Shown: positions 12,075-19,166, numbered from the stretch's first letter. The stretch is DNA of 19,474 nt from JTS-RE9 sp964649195 (GCA_964649195.1 CAZYPK010000097.1:1-19474), one strand, 5' to 3'. Notes: generated by a model not told the origin, from the sequence alone. Translations and numbers: made by a program.

Positions 12075-12701
12075 ATGAGACATCGAGTTGGCGGATACAT
12101 GCTCGGCCGCGACGGTGACCACCGCCGCGCCACGTTGCGCAACCTGGCGATCGCCCTGTTCACGCACGGCCAGATCACCACGACGATCCCGCGTGCCAAG
12201 GCCGTCAAACCCCTGGTCGAAAAGCTCATCACCACCGCCAAGAAAGGCAATGCCGCCAAGGAAGCCAAGGACAAGCTGGCTTACCGCCGCCGCATCATCC
12301 AGGCGATCGGCAATCCATTCCTGATCGACCGTGATCTGAAGGATTACAAGCCCAAGGAACTCAAGGCCGACGGCATCATCGTGAACAAGTATCACGAGCT
12401 TCAGGACGCCCCGCGCGTCGTGAAGAAAATCTTCGACGACATCGCCCCCGCGATGGCCGACCGCAACGGCGGCTACACCCGCATCGTCAAGCTGGCCAAG
12501 CACCGCATCGGCGACGGCGGCTCGCTGTGCGTGCTCATGCTTGTCGGCGGCGAAGAAGGCCCGCAAGTTTCCGGCAACTACTCGCGCCGCCGCGAGAAGG
12601 CCCACCGCCGCACCGAGTTCGCCGCCAAGCTGCGCAAGGCCAAACCCGCCGCCGCCGCACCTGTTGCCGTTGAATCCGCTCCCGAAACTGCGGCTGAATA
12701 A
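12075..12701 (+). CDS. rplQ: Large-subunit ribosomal protein bL17 with insertion and tail
   Basis: L17 lies near the exit tunnel of the 50S subunit. The N-terminal core MRHRVGGYMLGRDGDHRRATLRNLA and the GGYTRIVKL segment (132-140) are diagnostic. At 208 residues it is about 80 longer than E. coli L17 (127): about 35 extra residues lie between positions 75 and 112 (PFLIDRDLKDYKPKEL region), and an Arg/Lys then Ala-rich tail follows residue 160. GGAG at 12065-12068 is 6 nt from the ATG. It is the last gene of the operon; a strong terminator follows 26 nt after the stop. Confidence 0.96.
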   Translation: MRHRVGGYMLGRDGDHRRATLRNLAIALFTHGQITTTIPRAKAVKPLVEKLITTAKKGNAAKEAKDKLAYRRRIIQAIGNPFLIDRDLKDYKPKELKADGIIVNKYHELQDAPRVVKKIFDDIAPAMADRNGGYTRIVKLAKHRIGDGGSLCVLMLVGGEEGPQVSGNYSRRREKAHRRTEFAAKLRKAKPAAAAPVAVESAPETAAE

Positions 12702-12726
12702 AGAAGCGTGCAACACTGAATGAATG

Positions 12727-12758
12727 AAAAACCGGCCTGTTTCAGGCCGGTTTTTTTT
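12727..12758 (+). terminator. Intrinsic terminator of the ribosomal operon
   Basis: CCGGCCTG (12732-12739), loop TTT, CAGGCCGG (12743-12750) form a perfect 8-bp GC-rich stem, extended by A/T pairs, followed by eight Ts (12751-12758). It is the only classic rho-independent terminator seen on the plus strand of the window and marks the end of the rplP-rplQ transcript. Confidence 0.95.
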
Positions 12759-12790
12759 GCATCGATTCATCCGAACCTGAGTTTGGACAA

Positions 12791-12814
12791 GAGCCGCGAC
12801 TCAACGAGTCGCGG
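12791..12814 (+). repeat. GAGCCG-type hairpin 3
   Basis: GAGC followed by CGCGACTC, loop AAC, GAGTCGCG. With the first C and last G it is a 9-bp perfect stem. It has the same head and AAC loop as hairpins 1 and 4, but a different arm. Confidence 0.82.
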
Positions 12815-12831
12815 ACGTGAACAGCCTGAAA

Positions 12832-12875
12832 GGGCGCCGAAACTCACCTTTTTCTTTCAGCCTTGATCGGCGCCC
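12832..12875. repeat. GGGCGCCGA inverted repeat upstream of anmK
   Basis: GGGCGCCGA (12832-12840) and TCGGCGCCC (12867-12875) are perfect 9-bp complements with a 26-nt loop, followed by GGTTGTTTTTG. It could be a second, weaker terminator or a regulatory structure; no function is assigned. Confidence 0.5.
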
Positions 12876-12934
12876 GGTTGTTTTTGTGTCCCGTGATCCG
12901 CCGCGCGATGATCACCCCGTCTCACCGTTCATCT

Positions 12935-12958
12935 CCGCGACGTGTTACGTCGCGGCTC
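12935..12958 (-). repeat. GAGCCG-type hairpin 4
   Basis: On the minus strand it reads GAGC, CGCGACGT, AAC, ACGTCGCG. The stem is 9 bp and perfect. It lies 35 nt upstream of the anmK start codon, so it would be in or near the anmK promoter or leader. Confidence 0.82.
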
Positions 12959-12992
12959 GGATCGGTTTGCCGCGTTGCGATATTCTGTATCC

Positions 12993-14174
12993 ATGTCTTC
13001 TCAGCGAGCCGACATCTTTCGCATCGTCGCCGGCTGCATGACCGGCACCAGTCTCGATGGTCTTGATGTCGCCCTCGTGAAGATTCAGGGGAGCGGCCTG
13101 GCGATGAAGCCATCGCTGCTCCATCACCTCGCGCTGCCTTTGGGACCGGTCGCTTCGTCGCTTCGCCGGTTTGCGGAAGGGCGGCCCGCCGCGCCCGTCG
13201 AGTACCTCAAGGCATCGCGGGCCCTGGGGCGTTTGCATGTCGATGCGGTGAGGCGGTTGTGTGAAGGTGTTGACTGGAGCGGATTGCGGACGCACTTGCC
13301 CCGTCCTGATTTTGTCGTCGCTCACGGTCAGACCATCTGGCATGCGCCAAGGAGTGAAAGCGGTGACGCCGATGAAAGTCTCTCCTGGCAGCTCTTCGAT
13401 CCCTGGCCGGTGGTGCGCGAACTGGGGCTGCCTGTCTGCCACGACCTTCGGCAGGCCGACCTGATCGCCGGCGGGCAGGGCGCCCCGATCACGCCGATCG
13501 CCGATGGCTTGATCTACCGCAAGGCCGGTCAGCCGCGTGTCATCGTCAACCTCGGCGGCATCTGCAACATCACCGTTGTGACGGACGATGTATCGCAGAC
13601 CACCGGCCGCGATGTCTGCCCGTGCAACATCATTCTCGACGGCGTGGTTGAGCGGCTGTTTCCGTTTCAACGATTCGATGTCGATGGCCGCATCGCCGCG
13701 GCGGGCAAGGTGATTCCGATGCTGCGGCAGGCGATCGTGATCGACCTTTGGAAAGAGCTTGAATCGCGGCGATCGCTGGGGCGTGAGCAGTTTCCGATGT
13801 CGCTTCTCGATGGCTGGGTGGCGACGGCCAGGCGCCGTGAAAAGCACGAAGACATCGTCGCCAGTTACGTCGCGGCGGTGGCGGATCTGATTGTCGCGGG
13901 CATCTGCAAAGCCGCAAAACCGTTGGGAAAAGTGGAAGTCATCCTCGCCGGCGGAGGAGCGAAGAATCCCGCGCTGGTGCGGGCGATCGCCGCCAACGAT
14001 CAGGCCGATTTTCATTGCATCCGCACCGATGATCTGGGCATCCCGTGCGAGGCCCGCGAAGCGATGGCGTTCGCGGTGCTCGGGGCGCTGTCGCAGGATG
14101 GCGTGCCCATCACGCTGCCTTGCGTGACCGGCGCGAAGAACCCCGGCAGGGCGGGGACGTGGGCGTATCCATGA
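12993..14174 (+). CDS. anmK: Anhydro-N-acetylmuramic acid kinase
   Basis: AnmK hydrolyses and phosphorylates 1,6-anhydro-MurNAc to MurNAc-6-phosphate, a cytoplasmic step of peptidoglycan recycling. The 393-residue protein fits the family (about 370-390). N-terminal ATP-binding GCMTGTSLDGLD (residues 11-22), then AHGQTIWH, LRQADLIAGGQGAP, NLGGICNIT, and C-terminal ILAGGGAKNP are clear. The usual DTGPGN loop reads DVCPCN here. The ATG at 12993 opens MSSQRADIFRIVAGCMTGTS; the extension to 12942 is not conserved. No obvious ribosome-binding site is seen. murQ, the next enzyme of the pathway, follows. Confidence 0.94.
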   Translation: MSSQRADIFRIVAGCMTGTSLDGLDVALVKIQGSGLAMKPSLLHHLALPLGPVASSLRRFAEGRPAAPVEYLKASRALGRLHVDAVRRLCEGVDWSGLRTHLPRPDFVVAHGQTIWHAPRSESGDADESLSWQLFDPWPVVRELGLPVCHDLRQADLIAGGQGAPITPIADGLIYRKAGQPRVIVNLGGICNITVVTDDVSQTTGRDVCPCNIILDGVVERLFPFQRFDVDGRIAAAGKVIPMLRQAIVIDLWKELESRRSLGREQFPMSLLDGWVATARRREKHEDIVASYVAAVADLIVAGICKAAKPLGKVEVILAGGGAKNPALVRAIAANDQADFHCIRTDDLGIPCEAREAMAFAVLGALSQDGVPITLPCVTGAKNPGRAGTWAYP

Positions 14175-14221
14175 TCCGGCCAGAGCCGTTTAATTCTCGA
14201 CGCTCACTTTGTCGGAATTTC

Positions 14222-14362
14222 CAAATGACAAATCTCAAACTCCAAACAAGCTCCAAAGAAAAAAAACGCAATCAAACGGAATCCGGATTCGGATCGGTTT
14301 TGCCTGCTTCGGCTCGCTTTCGAGTTTGTTTGAGATTTGGGAGTTTGCAATTTGGAGCTTTT
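14222..14362. repeat. CAAACTC heptamer arrays, anmK-murQ gap
   Basis: CAAATGA, CAAATCT, CAAACTC, CAAACAA, GCTCCAA (14222-14256) and CGAGTTT, GTTTGAG, ATTTGGG, AGTTTGC, AATTTGG, AGCTTTT (14321-14362) are complementary heptamer families. CAAATCTCAAAC (14229-14240) and GTTTGAGATTTG (14328-14339) are a perfect 12-bp pair; GCTCCAAA (14250-14257) and TTTGGAGC (14351-14358) also pair but not in nested order. The 282-bp gap has no gene. Confidence 0.88.
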
Positions 14363-14456
14363 GCTTCCGGTGATGGGACGGAGAATTAAACGGCCCTGAT
14401 GATCCGACAAGTGCCGTTTGACATTCTCCGCAAGGCGGGCATCATCCGACTCACAC

Positions 14457-15461
14457 ATGACGACACCTGCATCAACTTCCTCGCACGATCCGCCGCCTGA
14501 TCGCGGGCATCTGCTCACCGAGCAGCGGCTGAACGCTTCCGCATCGCTCGATGGTCTGTCGGCCGAGCAGGTGCTGGGCGTCATCAACGAACAGGATGCG
14601 ATGGTGCCGGCGATTGTGAAGCTGGTGATTCCGCGGCTGACGAAGCTGGTCGAGACGATCGTTCGCGCGATGCGGAAAGGCGGCCGGCTGATTTATCTGG
14701 GCGCGGGCACCAGCGGCCGGCTGGGCGTGCTCGATGCCAGCGAATGTCCGCCGACGTTTCACACGCAGCCTGATCAGGTCGTGGGCATCATCGCCGGCGG
14801 TGATGATGCGCTGCGAAAAAGCAGCGAAGGCAGGGAGGATGAAGCGGAAGGGGCCCGCGAGGAACTGGAGCGGTTGAACATCGGCGGCGGCGATGTGGTC
14901 GTCGGCATCGCGGCGGGCGGAACCACGCCTTACGTGCTGGGCGGCATCCGCATCGCCAAACACATGGGCGCCGCCACCAGCATGATCTGCTGCGTCACGC
15001 AGGACCAGCTCACCCAGTCGCCCCCGCGCACCGCCGGCATCGCGCCGCCGCCGCCATCGCCTGATCTGCTTCATTCGCTGGCGGCCATCGATCACTTGAT
15101 CTCGCTGCCTGTCGGCGCGGAGGTCATCACCGGCTCCACCCGCATGAAGGCGGGCACGGCGACGAAGCTGGTGCTCAACATGATCAGCACCACGGTGATG
15201 GTGCAGCTTGGCAAGGTGTGGGGCAACCTGATGATCGACATGCGGGCCACCAACGCCAAGCTGCGCGACCGCGCAATTCGCATCCTCGCGCCGCAGTGCG
15301 ACATGTCGCGCGACGCCGCGGCGGCGCTGCTCGACCGCGCCGACGGCAGAGTCAAGGTGGCGCTGGTGATGGGCCGCAGGCATGTTGATGCCGATGCCGC
15401 CATCGCGCTGCTCGAACAGCATCATCAACAACTGAGACCGATCATCGGCGATCCGGTTTAG
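14457..15461 (+). CDS. murQ: N-acetylmuramic acid 6-phosphate etherase
   Basis: MurQ cleaves the D-lactyl ether of MurNAc-6-phosphate, giving GlcNAc-6-phosphate and D-lactate, directly after AnmK. From ATG 14457 the protein has 334 residues (E. coli 298). It starts with LLTEQRLNASASLDGLS, then the SIS domain with IYLGAGTSGRLGVLDASECPP (catalytic-type Glu96), SEGREDEAEG (Glu124/Glu127 region), GIAAGGTTPYVLGG and EVITGSTRMKAGTATK. A Pro-rich insertion (SPPRTAGIAPPPPSPDL, about 188-204) lies where most MurQ have a short turn. The open frame back to a TTG at 14418 is rejected. Confidence 0.95.
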   Translation: MTTPASTSSHDPPPDRGHLLTEQRLNASASLDGLSAEQVLGVINEQDAMVPAIVKLVIPRLTKLVETIVRAMRKGGRLIYLGAGTSGRLGVLDASECPPTFHTQPDQVVGIIAGGDDALRKSSEGREDEAEGAREELERLNIGGGDVVVGIAAGGTTPYVLGGIRIAKHMGAATSMICCVTQDQLTQSPPRTAGIAPPPPSPDLLHSLAAIDHLISLPVGAEVITGSTRMKAGTATKLVLNMISTTVMVQLGKVWGNLMIDMRATNAKLRDRAIRILAPQCDMSRDAAAALLDRADGRVKVALVMGRRHVDADAAIALLEQHHQQLRPIIGDPV

Positions 15462-15483
15462 CGGAAGGCAGAGGACAGGGGAA

Positions 15484-15515
15484 GGCATTGAGGCACGAAG
15501 GCACGAAGGCACGGA
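15484..15515. repeat. GAAGGCAC octamer array after murQ
   Basis: GGCATTGA, GGCACGAA, GGCACGAA, GGCACGGA repeats of period 8 run from about 15484 to 15515 and lead directly into the large palindrome. The same octamer is found in composite element A (4840-4909) and, briefly, in element B (6390-6410). Confidence 0.8.
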
Positions 15516-15805
15516 GGGGGAGGCAAGTTCCGAGTTTCGGGTTCCGGGTTGAAAATCCGATATCCGAAATCACAAGGCACGAGGGGAAGAAAATATCCAA
15601 TGGCCAGTGCAAATTGCAAAATGCAAAATGAAAGGCAACGGCAACGGCAAACGGGCCGTTTCCGTTTCCGTCAATTTGCATTTTGCAATTTGCAATGGAT
15701 ATTGGCCATTTGGACTTCCCTGCCTTTCCCTTCGTGCCTTGTGATTTCGGATATCGGATTTTCAACTCGGAACCCGGAACCCGAAACTCGGAACTTGCCT
15801 CCCCC
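15516..15805. repeat. 290-nt nested heptamer palindrome between murQ and sixA
   Basis: The left half from GGGGGAGGCAAGTTCC (15516) is matched in reverse complement by the right half ending GAACTTGCCTCCCCC (15805). The arms contain, from outside in, TTCCGAG heptamers, ATCCGAA-type units, a GGCACGA unit, a unique GGCCA/TGGCC part, CAAAATG heptamers and a GGCAAC centre (near 15655). The right arm has one extra heptamer (CTCGGAA region, about 15765-15771). It fills the whole space between the two convergent genes and ends 4 nt from the sixA stop codon. Confidence 0.95.
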
Positions 15806-15809
15806 TTCT

Positions 15810-16301
15810 TCACGCCAGTCCGCGCAGCATCGCAGGCGTCGCCAGCCAGAGCAGTTTGCCTGCGCCGATGGCGGCATCTTCGTGGATGGTGACATCGATG
15901 AGCATGGCCCCGGCTTTTTTCAGTTGGATGAACGGCGCCGGATCGCCGCCGGTGCAGAGCATCGCGCCGAGTTGGCTGAGCGTGGGCTCGTGGCCGACGA
16001 GGATGATGAAGGGTTCCCGAATCTGCCGCAGGTCGCGCATGACCGACTCGGCGGGACCGGCGGCCAGTGAAATCATCCGTTGCGGGGCGACATCGAAGGC
16101 GGAGGCCAGGATGTCGGCCGTCTGCCGGGCCCGAATGAGCGGGCTGGTGTAAATCGCATCCGGCTGATCGATGATCCTGCTCAGTCCGCACGCGGCGGCC
16201 CTGGTTTTCTCAATCCCTTCCCGGGTCAGACGGCGGGAGCCATCATCCCCTTGCGGGCTGATGTCCTCGGCGATGCCGTGTCTGAAGAGAAGCAGTTGCA
16301 T
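15810..16301 (-). CDS. sixA: SixA-type phosphohistidine phosphatase (histidine phosphatase superfamily)
   Basis: The 163-residue protein starts MQLLLFRHGIAED; RHG at 7-9 gives the catalytic His8 of the phosphoglycerate-mutase fold. YTSPLIRARQTAD (51-63) supplies the phosphate-binding arginines, and LVGHEPTLSQ supplies the second His104. Its small size matches SixA, which in E. coli dephosphorylates phosphohistidine of ArcB or the nitrogen PTS. The true substrate here is unknown, so the symbol is tentative. The ATG at 16301 is preferred to an upstream TTG at 16325. The upstream sequence is pyrimidine-rich, with no visible Shine-Dalgarno. Confidence 0.85.
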   Translation of the reverse strand: MQLLLFRHGIAEDISPQGDDGSRRLTREGIEKTRAAACGLSRIIDQPDAIYTSPLIRARQTADILASAFDVAPQRMISLAAGPAESVMRDLRQIREPFIILVGHEPTLSQLGAMLCTGGDPAPFIQLKKAGAMLIDVTIHEDAAIGAGKLLWLATPAMLRGLA

Positions 16302-16401
16302 GGAAGGGGAGGAAAAACAGGACAACAGGAAAGCAGGAAAGCATGAAATAAAGAGTTTCGGGGGCCGGGGGCAGGGCGAGGCTTAAGCGAAACTCAGGTT
16401 G
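16302..16401. other. Intergenic spacer with small inverted repeat
   Basis: GAGTTTCG (16353-16360) and CGAAACTC (16388-16395) are perfect 8-bp complements around a G-rich 27-nt loop, just downstream of the amidotransferase stop codon (minus direction). A short GGAAAGCA direct repeat (16328-16343) resembles degenerate octamers. It could stabilise or terminate the amidotransferase transcript; there is no strong U-tract. Confidence 0.4.
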
Positions 16402-17112
16402 TCAGCGGCGGCTGGCGTTGAAAAGCAGAATGGCCAGATTGTCGCAAAGGCGGTCGCCCAGGCGGCGGTACGAACCGTAATGCTTCACCTGGTCATCGAG
16501 CATCCGCTGCCCGCTCTCGCCTGATCGGGCGATGAGCGGATCGTTCATGATGGCCTGAATGTCGGCGGCATCCCACTCAAAGTGATACTGGAACGCATAG
16601 GTGGTCGCGCCCACCCGGAAGGCCTGATGTTTGCATTGCCTCGAACCGGCCAGCGGCGTCGAGTCCGGCGGCAGGGTGACGACCTCCTGGCCATGCAGAT
16701 GAAACTGCATACCCTCCCAGGGTATGCCTTGCAGCGCCACATCGGTCTGTCCGGGGAAGGCGAGCTTCACCTGTTTCCAGCCGACTTCAGGAGCCTGCAT
16801 CGCGGCGACGGCGCCCCCCAACGCGGCGGCGATGAGCTGCGCCCCCAGACAGACGCCCACGACCGGCTTGCCCGCATCGTGGGCTTTTTTGATGTACGCC
16901 TTCTCCAGTTCAAGCCAGGGAAATTTTGCGCCTTCATCGACATTGGCGCCGCCGCCCATGGAGACAACGCCATCAACGTCATCAAGATCAAGCGGCACCG
17001 GCTGGCCCTGAAACAGCTTGATGATGCGCAGGCGGTGGCCGCTGTTTGTCAGGGCTGCGCCCAGGCGTGCGGGGGATTCGTGGGGTTCGTGCTGGAAGAC
17101 GACGATGCTCAT
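16402..17112 (-). CDS. Class I glutamine amidotransferase-like protein (GMP synthase GATase domain type)
   Basis: The 236-residue protein has the class I triad: nucleophile Cys88 in GVCLGAQLIAAALGG, and His177 with Glu179 in YAFQYHFEWD. VVSMGGGANVDE (49-60) is the oxyanion loop region. It is a free-standing domain with no synthetase partner nearby, so it may release ammonia from glutamine for an unknown partner or hydrolyse a gamma-glutamyl compound. ATG at 17112 is followed by MSIVVFQHEP, a plausible first beta strand. The specific substrate cannot be given. Confidence 0.85.
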   Translation of the reverse strand: MSIVVFQHEPHESPARLGAALTNSGHRLRIIKLFQGQPVPLDLDDVDGVVSMGGGANVDEGAKFPWLELEKAYIKKAHDAGKPVVGVCLGAQLIAAALGGAVAAMQAPEVGWKQVKLAFPGQTDVALQGIPWEGMQFHLHGQEVVTLPPDSTPLAGSRQCKHQAFRVGATTYAFQYHFEWDAADIQAIMNDPLIARSGESGQRMLDDQVKHYGSYRRLGDRLCDNLAILLFNASRR

Positions 17113-17135
17113 GGCGTTGCTCGGGGGACTTTGTT

Positions 17136-17157
17136 CGTTCGCCGAGGCGAACGGCTA
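17136..17157 (-). repeat. TAGCCG-type hairpin 5
   Basis: On the minus strand it reads TAGC, CGTTCGC, CTCG, GCGAACG: a 7-bp perfect stem with a 4-nt loop. It sits in the 68-bp gap between the xylA stop and the amidotransferase start, so it would be in their common transcript if they are co-transcribed. Confidence 0.82.
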
Positions 17158-17180
17158 AAACCGGCGTTGATCATCGTACT

Positions 17181-18503
17181 TCAGATGTATTCGTTCAAAA
17201 TGTTTTCGAGCATTTCCTGCCGGCCGCTGGGGATGGCGTTGGTGTTTTTTTCTTCGGCGAGTTTGGCGAGCTGTTCGAAGCCGATCTTTTTCCTTTCGAT
17301 CTTTCTGCCCAGGTCGCTGTTCCAATCCTTGTAGCGCTGGGCGATGAAACCATCCAGGCGCTTGTCCTTGATGATCTTCGCGGCGGCCTTGAGGCCGCGG
17401 GCGAAGGCGTCCATGCCGCCGATGTGAGCATGGAAGATGTCGATGGGATCGGTGGATTGCCGACGGACCTTGGCATCGAAGTTCAGGCCGCCGGCCTTGA
17501 AGCCGCCGGCCTTGAGCACGGTGAGCATGCAGAGCGTGGTGTCGTACAGATCGGTGGGGAACTGATCGGTGTCCCAGCCCAGCAGCGTATCGCCGCGGTT
17601 GGCATCGATGGAGCCGAGCAGCCCGTTGGCGGCGGCGTATTCGAGTTCGTGCTGGAAGGTGTGGCCGGCGAGGGTGGCGTGATTCGCTTCGATGTTCAGC
17701 TTGAAGTGTTCGGTGAGCATGTATTTCTGGAGGAAGGCGTGGCAGGCGCCGGCATCGCTGTCGTACTGATGCTTGGTCGGCTCCTTCGGCTTGGGCTCGA
17801 TGAAGAACGGGCCTTTGAAGCCGATCTTTTTTTTGTAATCGACCGCCATGTGCAGGAACGTGCCCAGGTGATCCATCTCGCGGGCCAGGTCGGTGTTCAG
17901 CAGCGTGTCGTACCCTTCGCGTCCGCCCCAGAAAACGTAGCCCGCGCCTTTGAGTTCGTGCGTGGCTTCCATCGCCTTTTTCACCTGTGCCGCGGCATGG
18001 GCGAAGATGTAAGGCGAAGGGCTGGTCGATGCGCCGCTCATGAAGCGCGGATGGCTGAAGAGATTGGCGGTGCCCCAGAGGAGCTTCTTGCCGTGGTCGC
18101 GCTGGAGCTTGCCGGCGAGCTTCACGATGCGGTCCAGACGCGCGTTGGATTCGGTGAGCGTGTCCGCTTCGGGTGCGATGTCGCGGTCGTGGAAGCACCA
18201 GTAATCGATGCCGATCTTGGTGAGGAACTCGAACATGGCGAGCATGGTGTTTTCGGCAACTTCCATCACGTCTGAGGTTTCGTTCCAGGGCATGATTCGC
18301 GTGCCGGGGCCGAACGGATCGCCGCCGCCGTTTTTCATGGTGTGCCAATAGCAGGCGGCAAAGCGCAGGTGATCGCTCATGGTCTTGCCGGCGACTTTTT
18401 CCTTCGCGTTGTAATGCTTGAAGGCAAGCGGATTGCGCGAGCCTGGGCCTTCGAACCGGATGGCCTTGATGCGGGGGAAAAACTCTCTGGGCTTGCTGGG
18501 CAT
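17181..18503 (-). CDS. xylA: Xylose isomerase
   Basis: XylA interconverts D-xylose and D-xylulose (also glucose/fructose) with two divalent metals. The 440-residue length is that of class II enzymes. Catalytic FHDRD (His105, Asp108), EPKPKEP with Glu236 and Lys238, IEANHATLAGH with Glu272 and His275, and later Asp300, Asp311, Asp313 and NFD Asp343 are all present. The class II mark WGGREGYDTLLNTD is at 192-205. AGGA at 18514-18517 precedes the ATG at 18503; the 74-codon open extension to 18725 is not conserved. No xylulokinase or regulator is nearby. Confidence 0.96.
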   Translation of the reverse strand: MPSKPREFFPRIKAIRFEGPGSRNPLAFKHYNAKEKVAGKTMSDHLRFAACYWHTMKNGGGDPFGPGTRIMPWNETSDVMEVAENTMLAMFEFLTKIGIDYWCFHDRDIAPEADTLTESNARLDRIVKLAGKLQRDHGKKLLWGTANLFSHPRFMSGASTSPSPYIFAHAAAQVKKAMEATHELKGAGYVFWGGREGYDTLLNTDLAREMDHLGTFLHMAVDYKKKIGFKGPFFIEPKPKEPTKHQYDSDAGACHAFLQKYMLTEHFKLNIEANHATLAGHTFQHELEYAAANGLLGSIDANRGDTLLGWDTDQFPTDLYDTTLCMLTVLKAGGFKAGGLNFDAKVRRQSTDPIDIFHAHIGGMDAFARGLKAAAKIIKDKRLDGFIAQRYKDWNSDLGRKIERKKIGFEQLAKLAEEKNTNAIPSGRQEMLENILNEYI

Positions 18504-18644
18504 GGCGTGAAGTCCTTGCGGTGACCGGGCACAGGGCGTCAACAAAGTTCGGGAACCGGGGTAATCGGGTGTCGCTGCAACGGGGCGTGAAGCATAATCA
18601 AAGCGACATCGATGCGACAGTGACGGATTGGCAAAACGGATGAG
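18504..18644. other. Upstream region of xylA, no gene
   Basis: These 141 bases lie between the lipoprotein gene terminator and xylA and should hold the xylA promoter. I see no heptamer arrays and no clear -35/-10 boxes. The only clear signal is the AGGA ribosome-binding site for xylA (18514-18517). Confidence 0.4.
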
Positions 18645-18672
18645 AAAAAAGCCCCTGCACGGGCAAGGGCTT
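18645..18672 (-). terminator. Intrinsic terminator of the lipoprotein gene
   Basis: On the minus strand AAGCCC, then a GCA-centred inner stem with one mismatch, and GGGCTT form a hairpin (18649-18672) that runs directly into TTTTTT (18650-18645). It lies about 100 nt after the lipoprotein stop codon and separates that gene from xylA. Confidence 0.85.
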
Positions 18673-18770
18673 GATGGCATCGGGGCGATGAAACAGGACG
18701 GCTTGAATTCGACGACGGCTTGCAAGGCGAGTCTGCCATCGGTCGGATATCGCCGGTTGAAACGATGGCG

Positions 18771-19166
18771 TCATTGGCCAAGTTTTCTCTGCATCTCCAT
18801 GATGGGCTCCATCAGGATCATCAGCAGTTCGGGTTTGCTTTGCAATCGCTTCATGGCCGCCTCCATTTTCGGATCGATGCTCTTCTGGGCCGCTTCAATC
18901 CGTTTCTTGAGTTCTTCCTGCTTTTCCTTCGGCGGATCGCCAAGGGCCTTGCCCCGAGTCGTGATGTCCTCCATCTTTGCGGTCAGTTGCTTGAATTTCT
19001 CGGCGGCAGCCTTGGCGGAGGCCTCGTCCTGGATGGATTCCATGATGGCGGGCAGCCCATTCAGCACGCCGATGATTTCGTCAGTGAGACTGTCGTAGGA
19101 GTCGCCGCCGCAGCCGGTCAGCAGGAACGAGAACGCAAGCAGTGTCGAGGCAATGACCTTTCTCAT
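18771..19166 (-). CDS. Small predicted lipoprotein, helical, unknown function
   Basis: A 131-residue product with a lipoprotein signal peptide: MRK, a hydrophobic stretch IASTLLAFSFLL, and lipobox LTGC with Cys19, followed by GGDS. The mature part is Lys/Glu/Met-rich and probably all alpha-helical (30-131), with a possible coiled coil around 80-112. I do not recognise the family. ATG at 19166 is preferred over the open extension to 19256, because it gives a perfect signal peptide; GGAT lies about 8 nt upstream. It has its own terminator. Membrane-anchored localisation is inferred from the lipobox. Confidence 0.75.
   Translation of the reverse strand: MRKVIASTLLAFSFLLTGCGGDSYDSLTDEIIGVLNGLPAIMESIQDEASAKAAAEKFKQLTAKMEDITTRGKALGDPPKEKQEELKKRIEAAQKSIDPKMEAAMKRLQSKPELLMILMEPIMEMQRKLGQ

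Noticed and set aside
15516..15805. Ordinary bidirectional terminator
   Set aside because: The hairpin is far too long and lacks T-runs directly after the stem; it may still stop transcription, but the structure is not a standard terminator.
17046..18275. Long plus-strand open frame of 409 codons opposite xylA
   Set aside because: It is the GC-rich shadow of xylA and the amidotransferase, whose products have full catalytic motifs; the antisense translation has no recognisable domain.
18504..18725. N-terminal extension of XylA by 74 residues
   Set aside because: The extension crosses the lipoprotein gene terminator, is not protein-like, and the ATG at 18503 has a Shine-Dalgarno and the conserved start.
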